DNA of 45,200 nt, taken from positions 1 through 45,200 of the forward strand of contig NZ_JARFML010000047.1 of NCBI RefSeq assembly GCF_029167105.1, given 5' to 3'. The notes under the pieces are model-generated. The model had not been told where the DNA came from. It saw only the letters and a list, made by a program, of their open reading frames with translations, and ran no database searches. A program made the position numbers and the translations under genes. This DNA is from Bradyrhizobium yuanmingense. GTDB lineage: Bacteria > Pseudomonadota > Alphaproteobacteria > Rhizobiales > Xanthobacteraceae. How positions within the stretch are numbered: the first letter of the stretch is position 1; each line of letters begins with the position of its first letter. Of the stretch, positions 17,603 to 25,772 are shown one piece after another.

Positions 17603-18769
17603 CTATTGCTCCCACCTCACCGGCAGATTCTGCAGTCCGCGAAAGGCCCAGCCGCCGATCCGCACCTCTTCGTCCTCGGCCGGCTCGATGCGCGAGGCGC
17701 GCGCGAACAAGGTCGGCAGTGCGACGTCGGCAATCATGGCGCGCGAGGCGAAGGCGCCGGCGCAGAAATGCGGGCCGGCGCCGAAGGCGACGCTCTTGGA
17801 GGTGTCGCGCCGCACGTCGAACTGATCGGCGCGCTCGAAATGCTTCTCGTCGCGGTTGGCGGAGCCGAACATCAGGAACACGCGCTCGTCGAGCTCGAAC
17901 GCCACATCGCGAATGGTCCAGGGTTTCGCGATGCGGCGCGGCGACATGCCGATCGGCGAGATCCAGCGGGCATATTCCTCGAAGGCTTGCAGCCACGACA
18001 CCTCGCCGCGCAGGACCAGATCGAGCTGCTCGGGATGGGTCAGCAGCGCCCAGACCGTGCCGGCGATCGCCTTGCGCGGCTCGTTCTGGCCGCCTGATAT
18101 CGCGAGCTTGACGTTGGCGCGCACGCTCTCCATCGGCATGTCCGAGGCGAGCAGCACGCCCAAAATGCTCTGGTCGGGATGCTTGCGCATCACCGGCAGG
18201 ATGTCGTCGATCGCGGCGTCGATGCCCGCGGTTGCCGCATGACAGCGCGCCTCGACCTCAGGGTCGCCGGCATAATTGGCGATGCCTTCGATCATGCCTT
18301 GCGACCATGCGTCCATGTCCTGAAAGCCGATATTGGTAAGGCCGGTGATCGACTTCAGGCATTCGCCGGAGAACGGCAGCGCGAAGTCGCGCATGAGATC
18401 GATCCGGCCGGGTTCAAGCGAAGCGATGATGCGATCCGCATGGGCCTGGAACTGGGCGGTCCAGTGCGCCTTCACCGTCTTCGGCGAGACCGTCGGAAAC
18501 ATCGCGCGGCGCTCGACGAGATGCGCCTCGCCATCCTTGCGCATCATGTTGTGGCCCATCAGCCGGTTCATCAGGCCGGCGGGCTGGTGCGAGGAGAACA
18601 CGTCAATCTGCTTCTCGGAGATCGAGATGTCGTCGCGGCTCGTCAGCAGCGTCGAGCCGAGCTGCGGCACGAAGGCGATCGGCGCCTCCTTCCGCATCCT
18701 GGCGAGCATCGGATAGGGGTCGGCCCAGAATGCAGCCGGGTCGATCTCGATGCGCGGCGCGGTGCTCAA
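17603..18769 (-). CDS. Cytochrome P450
   Basis: This 388-residue protein has the heme-binding loop FGAGPHFCAGA with Cys near residue 336, a K-helix ExxR (FEEYARWISP) and a PERF-like region, HFERADQFDV. The I-helix reads LAISGGQNEPRKAIAG, so the usual acid-threonine pair for oxygen activation is replaced by Asn-Glu-Pro. The TTG at 18769 has GGGAG upstream. The longer reading to 18877 adds 36 residues without P450 character. No ferredoxin or reductase gene is next to it, and the substrate is unknown. Confidence 0.9.
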   Translation of the reverse strand: MSTAPRIEIDPAAFWADPYPMLARMRKEAPIAFVPQLGSTLLTSRDDISISEKQIDVFSSHQPAGLMNRLMGHNMMRKDGEAHLVERRAMFPTVSPKTVKAHWTAQFQAHADRIIASLEPGRIDLMRDFALPFSGECLKSITGLTNIGFQDMDAWSQGMIEGIANYAGDPEVEARCHAATAGIDAAIDDILPVMRKHPDQSILGVLLASDMPMESVRANVKLAISGGQNEPRKAIAGTVWALLTHPEQLDLVLRGEVSWLQAFEEYARWISPIGMSPRRIAKPWTIRDVAFELDERVFLMFGSANRDEKHFERADQFDVRRDTSKSVAFGAGPHFCAGAFASRAMIADVALPTLFARASRIEPAEDEEVRIGGWAFRGLQNLPVRWEQ

Positions 18770-19061
18770 GCTTCGCTCCCTTGTGGTCTCCTCGATGCCG
18801 AGGCTAGCGCCTTTCAGTTGCCGCCGTCTGTCCCCATGGATTGGGACAGGCGGGCCAAAAGCTGCCGCTGGCGTCAACCCTGCCGGCGTCGAACTGCTGC
18901 GACGTCAACTCGGCAAAGGTGCGACGGGGTTGTGCATCATTCACCTCTGGAAGAAAATTCCAGCTCAGCACGATATCCAGGGCCTGCACTGCCTTCTGAA
19001 CTGGCGCAGCTCGACGGGTCCGGCCATCCTCTATCTTCTCAGGCCTTTGTCTGCCTTCAAC

Positions 19062-19289
19062 TCAGATGGCAGCTCCGGCCAGCAAGAGAGCGCCGCCAAG
19101 CGCGACCATCACAAGTCCCGGCCAGTTCGATTTGACGCCGAAGCCGCTACCGGGCCTTTCAGGCTCCAGCGTGTCACGTCCGGAGCGAAGCCACTTCCCA
19201 CCACTGAATCGACCTCGCCAAATGGGCTGAAACGCCATTTGGAATACGCCGCCGAAAACAAGGAGCACTCCAAGCCATATGAGGATCAT
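19062..19289 (-). CDS. Small two-helix membrane protein (75 aa)
   Basis: Hydrophobic segments at residues 1-20 (MILIWLGVLLVFGGVFQMAF) and about 56-75 (WPGLVMVALGGALLLAGAAI) flank a loop of about 35 residues with PIWRGRFSGGKWLRSGRDTL. A strong GAGGAGGCGAGC ribosome site precedes the ATG. The hydropathy pattern and start region support a real gene. I do not recognise the family. It is antisense to no larger credible gene. Confidence 0.65.
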   Translation of the reverse strand: MILIWLGVLLVFGGVFQMAFQPIWRGRFSGGKWLRSGRDTLEPERPGSGFGVKSNWPGLVMVALGGALLLAGAAI

Positions 19290-19603
19290 GCTCGCCTCCT
19301 CTACCCGCGAACGCCGATAGGCTGATGCGCCGAGAACCGTGGTCCATTCAGCGCTGCCCCCGGCTTACGGAATCAGACCGACCTTGAAAGCCGCCGGGAC
19401 AACCTCAGACCTCTCAAATAGTTGATATATGGACATGATTTCTGCTAGGCGTCCATCCGGGCCAGCTTGGGAAATAGTAGCAATTGGTTCCGCCGACGCG
19501 GATTGGTATCAAGGGCCTTGGGCGGGCGGAGCACGAAGGCTGCTGCAGAAATGCACGCCGCGCGTCTGAAAGATCGGTCGAATCTGATGGGTCCAGCGCA
19601 GCA
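19290..19603. other. Spacer upstream of the LuxR gene
   Basis: The divergent spacer between the small membrane protein and the LuxR regulator is moderately AT-rich around 19415-19495. It holds no gene I can support. The in-frame extension of the regulator into it (from 19484) is arginine/cysteine-rich and looks noncoding. Confidence 0.45.
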
Positions 19604-20716
19604 ATGACGGGCATCGATTTCGAGCAGATTGTGGACCGCATCCACGAGGCAGCGACCGTTCCAGAGCTCTGGCCTGATGTCCTGGAGCAAATCGCTCATG
19701 CTGCTGGCGCGCATGGCATGGTCATGATCACCTCGGACTCCGATCAATGGTCCGGTGTCTGGAACGGCGCCGTGGCATCGCCGTCGATTCGCGAGGCCTT
19801 CTCGGCGTTCCTGAGTGGCGACCTCTCCAGCCGGACGGAGACGACCCCGCGACTCCTGGCGCTTGATCATCCCGGCTTCGTCGGCGAGCACGAGGCGTTT
19901 TCGCCGGAGGAATGGGAGCGCGATCCATATCGGGTGGAATGGAACAAGAAGTGGGGCTTCGAGCATGCCTGCGCGACGGCGGTCCGCAGCCCGTCCGGCG
20001 AGATCATCGTCTTCCATATGGAACGATTGGCCGGCCGCCCCGCCTTTTCGCGGCAGGACCTCGATTTTCTCGACCGCTTTCGCCCCCATCTCGCGCGGGC
20101 AGCTTTGCTGTCGACGCGCTGGCGCCTCACCCGGATGCGGGCGGCAACCGAGGCGTTGTCGCTGGTCGGCTTGCCGGCCCTCGCGATCACACGCTCCGGG
20201 CGGGTTCTGGCAGCAAACGCCTTGATCGAGGCCATGACGGATGTTCTGCAATGGCTGCCGAAGGACCGGATCGCCATCAGGGACCGCGCGGCCGACACCC
20301 TGCTGCGCGCCGGCCTCGCCCAACTCGATGCGCCGGACAAGGCCGTGTGCTCCTTCGCCGCGCGTCGCAGCAGCGATCCCGATCGGGTGGTGCTTCATCT
20401 CGTGTCAATGCCGGGCGAAGCCCGCGATCTCTTCGATGGGGCGGTTGGCCTCCTCATCGCGACGCCGGTCGCCGCCTCGCCGGCACCGAGCCTCGCCCTC
20501 ATTCGTGGCCTGTTCGATCTCACCCCGAGCGAGGCGCGCGTTGCGCGCGGAATTGCGCAAGGACAGACGATCGGCGACATCGCCGCCCATCACGGGCTCA
20601 GCCGGGAAACCATCCGCACACAGGTCAAGGCCGTCCTCGCCAAGACCGGAACGCGGAACCAGAAGAGCGCAGCTGCCCTTTTCGGTGCGATCCCCAAATT
20701 GCCGCTGAGAGATTGA
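19604..20716 (+). CDS. LuxR-family transcriptional regulator
   Basis: This 370-residue protein ends in a LuxR/FixJ-type helix-turn-helix: FDLTPSEARVARGIAQGQTI, then GDIAAHHGLSRETIRTQVKA (about residues 305-365). The N-terminal 200 residues resemble no domain I can name with certainty. The region around 190-290 (LPALAITRSGRVLAANALIE) is PAS-like and may sense a small ligand or redox state. The ATG at 19604 was chosen because MTGIDFEQIVDRIHEAAT looks like a family start. There is no adjacent signal synthase, so quorum sensing is not indicated. Confidence 0.82.
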   Translation: MTGIDFEQIVDRIHEAATVPELWPDVLEQIAHAAGAHGMVMITSDSDQWSGVWNGAVASPSIREAFSAFLSGDLSSRTETTPRLLALDHPGFVGEHEAFSPEEWERDPYRVEWNKKWGFEHACATAVRSPSGEIIVFHMERLAGRPAFSRQDLDFLDRFRPHLARAALLSTRWRLTRMRAATEALSLVGLPALAITRSGRVLAANALIEAMTDVLQWLPKDRIAIRDRAADTLLRAGLAQLDAPDKAVCSFAARRSSDPDRVVLHLVSMPGEARDLFDGAVGLLIATPVAASPAPSLALIRGLFDLTPSEARVARGIAQGQTIGDIAAHHGLSRETIRTQVKAVLAKTGTRNQKSAAALFGAIPKLPLRD

Positions 20717-20847
20717 CGCCAGACTTGTTCTAGCCGGTGCCTGCCCCGGCAGGGGCAAGCTTCGCTTCACCCAAATGGGTGAAGACACAGGCCGGCCCGC
20801 CGGGTTCAACTCCGCCCAAATTGGATGTCTGGCGAGAAGCGGCGGCA

Positions 20848-21051
20848 ATGGCGGGACCGGAATTTCCGATTTTCGAAGTGACCCTGGCGCAGCGCAGGCG
20901 CAGGACATGGAGCTGGAGCGTCTGCACCATCCAAGGCGCGGTGGTGATGCAGGGCCGGGAAGCCAGTCGACCCGCAGCAAAGTACCAGGCCGAGAGAGCG
21001 CTGTTCATGCTGCTGCTCACCGCCCCCTATCGTTCCCGACTTTCCGCATAG
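20848..21051 (+). CDS. Small conserved hypothetical protein (67 aa)
   Basis: The frame reads MAGPEFPIFEVTLAQRRRRT, WSWSVCTIQGAVVMQGREAS, RPAAKYQAERALFMLLLTAP and on to the stop. The WxWxVC...GxxVMxGxExxRPAAxYQxxRALF pattern resembles a family of small proteins I recall from Bradyrhizobium genomes, of unknown function. GAGAAG lies before the ATG. It follows the LuxR gene by 131 bases on the same strand. The recognition is from memory only. Confidence 0.55.
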   Translation: MAGPEFPIFEVTLAQRRRRTWSWSVCTIQGAVVMQGREASRPAAKYQAERALFMLLLTAPYRSRLSA

Positions 21052-21118
21052 CAAGCCGCTCGTCGTGATCCAGGGCCGCCAGTGTGCGGCAACTGCGGGC
21101 ATTGATGGGGACAGCAAG

Positions 21119-21535
21119 CTAAGCGTCGGTCGGCGAGCGACCATGCGTCAGCCAATGGTCGATCTGCCAGGTCTCGTAACCGAGCAATTCGCCGAAGCGC
21201 CGTTCGCGATCATCGGACCAGGCTCCGGGCTCGTTCAGCAGCGCAAGCATGGCGTCAATCCGCCACTCGTGACCGGGCAATGTATAGAACAGCATCCGAT
21301 ATTCGAGCTGCGGCGCCCCAGGACATGGCTCGATCAGCTCGCGCTTCGTCAGGCGGCCTGCAGCGACATGCCGGTCGAACATGCGCCAATACCGAGTACA
21401 GATGTCTGGTTCACGGCCAATGAAATCCGCGAAATATGCGAGGGGCTTGGTGCCCCGGAGCATCAGGCCGAGCTCTCTGTTGGTGTGAACCAGATAGGGC
21501 AGTTGACGAAACCATTCGGAATGCATGTCGAGCAT
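21119..21535 (-). CDS. Conserved hypothetical protein (138 aa)
   Basis: This 138-residue soluble protein is rich in aromatic residues and Arg/Leu, with HSEWFRQLPYLVHTNRELGL, PDICTRYWRMFDRHVAAGRL and a C-terminal GYETWQIDHWLTHG. The composition is protein-like and the frame is clean, but no ribosome site is obvious, and the ATG three codons in is equally possible. No domain is recognised. It is convergent with the small plus-strand gene at 20848. Confidence 0.6.
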   Translation of the reverse strand: MLDMHSEWFRQLPYLVHTNRELGLMLRGTKPLAYFADFIGREPDICTRYWRMFDRHVAAGRLTKRELIEPCPGAPQLEYRMLFYTLPGHEWRIDAMLALLNEPGAWSDDRERRFGELLGYETWQIDHWLTHGRSPTDA

Positions 21536-21751
21536 GTTGGCCGCACAACGTTAATTTCCGCTGAGGGACCCCGCGCGAACGTCCTGAGCGAAAGTCAACG
21601 ACGGCTTCCGGCTCAATCCGGACAATTGCAACGAATTTCACGGTGTGCCCTCGTGACGGTGGGCGTCATGATGGCCAAGACGTCCAGCAAAGAAACGGCT
21701 AACCACGTTGCAACGACCGCATGCGCGAGAGCATGGAGGAGAAATCAACTC

Positions 21752-21796
21752 ATGATAGTATCGGCCTTGTCAGCCGACCAAAGGGAACTGCCGTGA
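21752..21796 (+). CDS. Possible 14-residue leader ORF
   Basis: A strong GGAGGAG (21735-21741) lies ten bases before an ATG that opens the short frame MIVSALSADQRELP. Its TGA overlaps the GTG start of the next gene as GTGA. The arrangement suggests translational coupling or a leader peptide. The peptide itself shows no regulatory codon run. Confidence 0.35.
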   Translation: MIVSALSADQRELP

Positions 21797-22116
21797 CTGA
21801 AACGACCAAGCTTCGATCTCGACTTCTGTTGATTGCCTTGTGGGTCAGTCTCGTCGGAGCTCTCGTCGTTTTGTTTACGTTCGTCAACGCACGAGGCGGA
21901 AGCGATGGTTCATCCTGGGCGTTCAGCCTGATCGTGTCCTGGCTGCCATTCCTGGCGCTGATGGGCTTCTGGCTGTGGTACGCGCGTTTTAGCCGGCGTT
22001 CATCATCCGGAACGAGCTGGGTCGACCTCTACGAGCAGCAGGTCGCCGAAAACAGGCGAACCAATGCATTACTAGAGAGGATCGCGACGGCACTGGAAAA
22101 GCCATCTTCGGGTTAG
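21793..22116 (+). CDS. Two-helix membrane protein with C-terminal tail shared with its neighbour
   Basis: Read from the GTG at 21793 (AAGGGAA upstream), this is 107 residues. It has a basic N-terminus, transmembrane helices at about 8-33 and 44-68, and a cytoplasmic-looking tail. The last 27 residues begin EQQVAENRRTNALLERIATA and end EKPSSG, at 17 of 27 identities with the end of the next gene. The tail has heptad-like Leu/Ile spacing and may be a coiled coil. An ATG at 21721 or 21733 would add a hydrophilic extension. Function is unknown. Confidence 0.65.
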   Translation: MTETTKLRSRLLLIALWVSLVGALVVLFTFVNARGGSDGSSWAFSLIVSWLPFLALMGFWLWYARFSRRSSSGTSWVDLYEQQVAENRRTNALLERIATALEKPSSG

Positions 22117-22149
22117 CTCGAACGCCGGTACAGTGCAGTGAGCAGCAGT

Positions 22150-23052
22150 ATGCGCTCAGGATTTTCCACGCGGGTCTGGCTGGTTGTCTTCGCCCTCGCA
22201 GCCGCCGTCGTCAGCCGGCCAGCGGCTGCCGACGATCGACAGGCTTGTCTGGAAGGATCGAAGGCGGCCTCTGCCGAGACCATCGCCGCCTGCACACGCG
22301 CGATCCAAAGCGGAGACTACAACGACCAGAACCTGGCCAATTTGTATCATGCGCGCGGCTATTCCTGGTCATGGACAAGCTTCTCCGATCGCGACGACCG
22401 CGCCTTGGCGGACTTCACCGCGGCGATCCGAGCCAACCCGAAATCTGGCGGTTCACTGCTGAACCGGTCGCACATCTACAATCAACGGCGCGACTACGAC
22501 CGGGCGATAGCCGACGTCAATCAGGCCTTCGAAGCCGGTCTGTCGGACTATGGAAAGCGGGTCGGATACGGCGAGCGCGGCCATGCCTATCACGGGAAAG
22601 GGGACAACGATCGCGCCATCGCAGACTTCACTGCCAGCATCCAGCTGAATGCGAACGATAGTTTCGCCATCATGGCCCGAGGCAGCGCCTACTTTGCCAA
22701 AGGCGATTATGATCGTGCCATTGCCGACTACAACCGGGTGATCGCACTTGATCCCGAATATGCTCGCGAATACTCCGCCCGCAGCGGCCGCGCCATTGCG
22801 TACCTGCTCAAGGGTAACTTCCGCCGCGCCTTCGCGGACGTCGACCAGGGGCAGGCACTATCCTGGCTCGCCACCATCGTCTTTCTGGCAGCGCTGGTCT
22901 GGCTTTGTTGCCGAGGGGGCGCACGGGCGTTCGGATGGCGATCTGGACGAACGATCATCGAGATGTGCGAACAGCAGCTGGTTGACTTGCGGCACACAAA
23001 CGCCGCCCTGGAGAAGATCGCGGCGGCTATCGAGAAGCGATCGTCAGGTTAG
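22150..23052 (+). CDS. TPR-repeat protein with signal peptide and C-terminal membrane anchor
   Basis: A signal peptide (residues 1 to about 27, cleaved near RPAAA) is followed by a Cys-containing segment and at least four TPR-like units, recognisable by DRAIADVNQAF, DRAIADFTASIQLN and DRAIADYNRVIALDPEYA. A transmembrane helix lies at about 237-255. The final 27 residues match the tail of the upstream gene. It probably presents a periplasmic TPR platform anchored in the inner membrane, with the tail in the cytoplasm. I chose ATG 22150; GTG 22138 is an alternative. The partner is unknown. Confidence 0.7.
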   Translation: MRSGFSTRVWLVVFALAAAVVSRPAAADDRQACLEGSKAASAETIAACTRAIQSGDYNDQNLANLYHARGYSWSWTSFSDRDDRALADFTAAIRANPKSGGSLLNRSHIYNQRRDYDRAIADVNQAFEAGLSDYGKRVGYGERGHAYHGKGDNDRAIADFTASIQLNANDSFAIMARGSAYFAKGDYDRAIADYNRVIALDPEYAREYSARSGRAIAYLLKGNFRRAFADVDQGQALSWLATIVFLAALVWLCCRGGARAFGWRSGRTIIEMCEQQLVDLRHTNAALEKIAAAIEKRSSG

Positions 23053-23089
23053 CTCGGCTTCGCCGGACGTTTGGCCGCGCCGACGTGTG

Positions 23090-23257
23090 CTAACTTCCGG
23101 AATGACCGTCAGAGCCGCCGGACCAACCGTCATTCTGGCTGGGTCCAAAGTTCCTATTGTTTCGATCCGGCGGGACCCTCATGCCCTGGTAAAAGGCATA
23201 GCCAATGACTCCCAGCAAGGCGACCAGGCAGATAAGTGCAAGAAGCCAGTCTGGCAT
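23090..23257 (-). CDS. Small single-pass membrane protein (55 aa)
   Basis: The frame reads MPDWLLALICLVALLGVIGY, then a polar Gly/Ser-rich tail containing PPDRNNRNFGPSQ. One N-terminal transmembrane helix spans about residues 4-24, and the tail is probably periplasmic. GAGGATGAGAAC precedes the ATG. The tail pattern FYQGMRVPPDRNN resembles small Bradyrhizobium membrane proteins of unknown function. It is convergent with the TPR gene, and the stop codons are 37 bases apart. Confidence 0.6.
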   Translation of the reverse strand: MPDWLLALICLVALLGVIGYAFYQGMRVPPDRNNRNFGPSQNDGWSGGSDGHSGS

Positions 23258-23380
23258 GTTCTCATCCTCGGATCGGCCCTACGTGCCGCAACCGCATCGG
23301 ATGATAGGCCAAATGCTTCAACTACACATCCAACCAAACGCTAAAGTTGGATGGACACAGACATCGCGGACTTGGAGCCC

Positions 23381-24157
23381 CTAGTTCAGGCCGCGCGGAC
23401 CCGTCAGCAGGCGCAGCACAATTCCGAACAATTCGCTCTGCGAGGAGATGCCGAGCCGTTCATAAGCGCGCTTGCGGTAGGTCAGGGCCGAATGCAGGCT
23501 GATGCCGAGTCCTTGGGCGATCGCCTCGGAGCTGAAGCCTGCGAGGATGCGGCGGCAGACCTCCTGCTCGCGCGGGGTGAGTGCGGAGAGCGGCTTGCGC
23601 GTCGCGAACAGGGACGCAAGATCGGACGTCGGCTTCTCCTGGAAATGGCGCGCGACGCTGGCTGCGATCGCCGGTGCGATCGCCCCGAGCCGCTCGCGCT
23701 GGGCGGCGCTGAAGCGGCCCTGCGCGGCGATCCGATAGAAGTTGACGTAGAAGCAGGTATGGCCGGTCCAGATCGCGGTGGCACATTTGTCGACGATGCC
23801 GGAATCCTGGAAGAAGATCTTGCGGTAGCGCGCGCCGTACATGCGCGGCGCGAAGCGAGGCAGCATGATCGGTGCGCCGCCCTCACCTTCGAACAGCGCA
23901 TCGCGGTTGGGGTCCGTTTCGTGGAACTGGCCGGCATAGGCGGCGCCGAGATCGGCGCCGATCGGGATGTTGCCGGCATCGAGCAGGCAGCTTGCCGCGC
24001 CGGCCCGGCTCAGCGCGAACACCATGCAATGGCCGACATCGGCCTGCCGGCGCAACGTGTCGATGAGCACATCGGGAAAATCGGAGCGGCCGATGGCGAG
24101 CACCGCGGGCGTGACATCGCCGGCCGACGGATCAAGGGTTATCCCGTTGGGTCGCAC
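23381..24157 (-). CDS. LuxR-family transcriptional regulator
   Basis: This 258-residue protein has a C-terminal LuxR helix-turn-helix: ALTPREQEVCRRILAGFSSE, then AIAQGLGISLHSALTYRKRA (about residues 190-250). The N-terminal 180 residues contain several Cys and aromatic residues and no domain I can name. They may sense a ligand. The GTG at 24157 is set by a GCGGAGGA ribosome site five bases upstream; five earlier codons are the site itself. It lies tail-on to the small membrane gene on its right, with no obvious target operon. Confidence 0.82.
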   Translation of the reverse strand: MRPNGITLDPSAGDVTPAVLAIGRSDFPDVLIDTLRRQADVGHCMVFALSRAGAASCLLDAGNIPIGADLGAAYAGQFHETDPNRDALFEGEGGAPIMLPRFAPRMYGARYRKIFFQDSGIVDKCATAIWTGHTCFYVNFYRIAAQGRFSAAQRERLGAIAPAIAASVARHFQEKPTSDLASLFATRKPLSALTPREQEVCRRILAGFSSEAIAQGLGISLHSALTYRKRAYERLGISSQSELFGIVLRLLTGPRGLN

Positions 24158-24284
24158 CGTATTCCTCCGCAAGACGTTCTTTTGCGAGAGGATAGCAGCA
24201 ACGGAATCTTACCGTAAGCACTCACGAGCACCGCCGCCCAGGGCCGCTCGGCTGTTGCAGACGGCATTGGCGGGTCTCACGCTG

Positions 24285-24332
24285 CGCCTCGCCCTTCGAG
24301 ACGGCATCGTCGTGATTTTCTCAGATGAGGCT
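24285..24332. repeat. Decayed half copy of the 36326 repeat
   Basis: CGCCTCGCCCTTCGAGACGGC and a later TCAGATGAGGCTGA parallel CGCCTCGTCCTTCGAGACGG and TCAGGATGAGGCTCA at 36323-36372, with a diverged centre. The element lies in the gap 24158-24352, which shows no gene. Confidence 0.5.
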
Positions 24333-24352
24333 GATCCGATGGCCCTATCGAG

Positions 24353-24502
24353 TCACTTCACCCTGTGCCTGAAAGCAATCTCGCGCAGATGACTGAAAAG
24401 CTTTGAGAGCCGCTTCAAGCGCTCAGCTACCAGCGCGCAAAGAAGCATCAGCCACGTTGCGAGCGCGGCACACCACAACAGAAATTCCAATGCTGCGGGC
24501 AT
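24353..24502 (-). CDS. Small single-pass membrane protein (49 aa)
   Basis: The frame reads MPAALEFLLWCAALATWLML, then LCALVAERLKRLSKLFSHLR and a basic end. There is one transmembrane helix at about residues 6-26 and an amphipathic, positively charged C-terminus that should be cytoplasmic. AAAGGTGCCCTC gives a good ribosome site before the ATG at 24502. No family is recognised. Confidence 0.55.
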   Translation of the reverse strand: MPAALEFLLWCAALATWLMLLCALVAERLKRLSKLFSHLREIAFRHRVK

Positions 24503-24543
24503 GAGGGCACCTTTCGAAACGAGTTGCGAAACAAAGGCGGGCA

Positions 24544-24642
24544 CTAATGCTCGTTGAAGAACGCGAACGCCGCGTCTGCGTTGTCAGCCTTTATGGCCTC
24601 TCGCGCTGCCGCGATCATGAGCGCCTGCGCTGCCGACCGCAT
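24544..24642 (-). CDS. Possible small ORF (32 aa)
   Basis: The frame MRSAAQALMIAAAREAIKAD, NADAAFAFFNEH is alanine-rich and helical and lies just upstream of the previous small membrane gene on the same strand. AGGAGG is present but 15 bases from the first ATG, so initiation is uncertain. The second ATG (residue 9) is also possible. The evidence is weak. Confidence 0.3.
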   Translation of the reverse strand: MRSAAQALMIAAAREAIKADNADAAFAFFNEH

Positions 24643-24719
24643 TCAAAGGCTATTACGACCTCCTGAATTGCACTAGAATTAATGCTGAAAGTCACAATTC
24701 CATCTTTGGGAATGATCCG

Positions 24720-25625
24720 ATGGACAGGCTCGATGAACTTGCGACATTCGTCGCGATAGTTGAGGTTGGAAGTCTGGTAGGCGCAGCAAAGCGATTGAAG
24801 CGTTCGCCTCCCGCGGTCACTCGCGCGCTTGCGGCCCTCGAGGAAAGGGTCGGAAGACGATTGGTGGAGCGAACAACCCGCCGTCTTGCACCGACGGATG
24901 CCGGACGCCACTTTGCTGAACGCGCCCGCGAGCTGGTCAACGGCTACACAACCGTCATGAGCAGGCTTGTCGAGACGGAAGGGGCTCCGCTGCACGGAAT
25001 CCTGCGAATAGCCGCTCCCACCATCTTCGGACGCCGTCATGTCGTTCCGATCGTATCGAGCTTCCTTGACGCTCATCCGGCGATCCGTATCGAGCTCATC
25101 ATGGGTGAAAGATCGCTCGACCTGATCAGTGAAGGCATCGATGTTGCGGTCAGGATAGGTCAGCCGCGCGACTCGCGCCTCGTCGTCAGATCAGTGGGGT
25201 CGGTCCGTCGCGTCCTGGTGGCCAGTCCTTCCTACTTGCGCAGGCAACCCGAGCTTCGACATCCGCGAGACATACCGAAGCACGATGTCGTGTTCTTTTC
25301 CGGATTTGCGGGGCCGACCGAACTGCGTTTTCAGAATCGAGGCCGCTTGCACACGGTTCGCGTGATGCCGCGCCTGATGACGACAGACCTCGACACGGTC
25401 ATTGCCGCCGTGACATCGGGCCAAGGCATCGCTCGATTGTTGTCCTATCAGGTCGAAGCCGAGATTTCGTCCGGCAAGCTCGTGCGTCTTCTTCCGGCCT
25501 ATGAGCCGCCGGCCGCACCGGTTCAAGTTGTGATTCCCGGTTCCCGGCGCACCGCACCCGCTGTGAGGGCATTCGCGGATCACGCCGCTGCGTCGCTCCG
25601 TACCCTTTCGATCATCCGCGAGTAA
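24720..25625 (+). CDS. LysR-family transcriptional regulator
   Basis: This 301-residue protein has the LysR N-terminal winged helix (LDELATFVAIVEVGSLVGAA, then RSPPAVTRALAALEERVGRR) and a substrate-binding domain (about 92-295) of the group near CrgA/AaeR. The ATG at 24720 begins the conserved MDRLDELATF. The SDR-DoxX gene begins 147 bases downstream on the same strand. That may be its target, although LysR regulators more often sit divergently. The effector is unknown. Confidence 0.9.
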   Translation: MDRLDELATFVAIVEVGSLVGAAKRLKRSPPAVTRALAALEERVGRRLVERTTRRLAPTDAGRHFAERARELVNGYTTVMSRLVETEGAPLHGILRIAAPTIFGRRHVVPIVSSFLDAHPAIRIELIMGERSLDLISEGIDVAVRIGQPRDSRLVVRSVGSVRRVLVASPSYLRRQPELRHPRDIPKHDVVFFSGFAGPTELRFQNRGRLHTVRVMPRLMTTDLDTVIAAVTSGQGIARLLSYQVEAEISSGKLVRLLPAYEPPAAPVQVVIPGSRRTAPAVRAFADHAAASLRTLSIIRE

Positions 25626-25772
25626 GGGAGCTGCGGGTGTCCGGACACTCGGCCTGCAGCCAAACCCATCAGTTCCGCCGGGAGGAACGATTGCATCAGC
25701 CCCGCTTTATTGGTGCGATTTTCAAGGTTTGATCAGGGGCGTTGCCCGGGCCGCCCATCGAAGGATCAGTCG

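Noticed and set aside
18804..18989. A 61-codon minus-strand frame upstream of the P450
   Set aside because: It needs a GTG with a poorly spaced ribosome site and has no recognisable feature.
20730..21020. A 96-codon minus-strand frame opposite the small gene at 20848
   Set aside because: The plus-strand frame has a better ribosome site and the conserved small-protein pattern.
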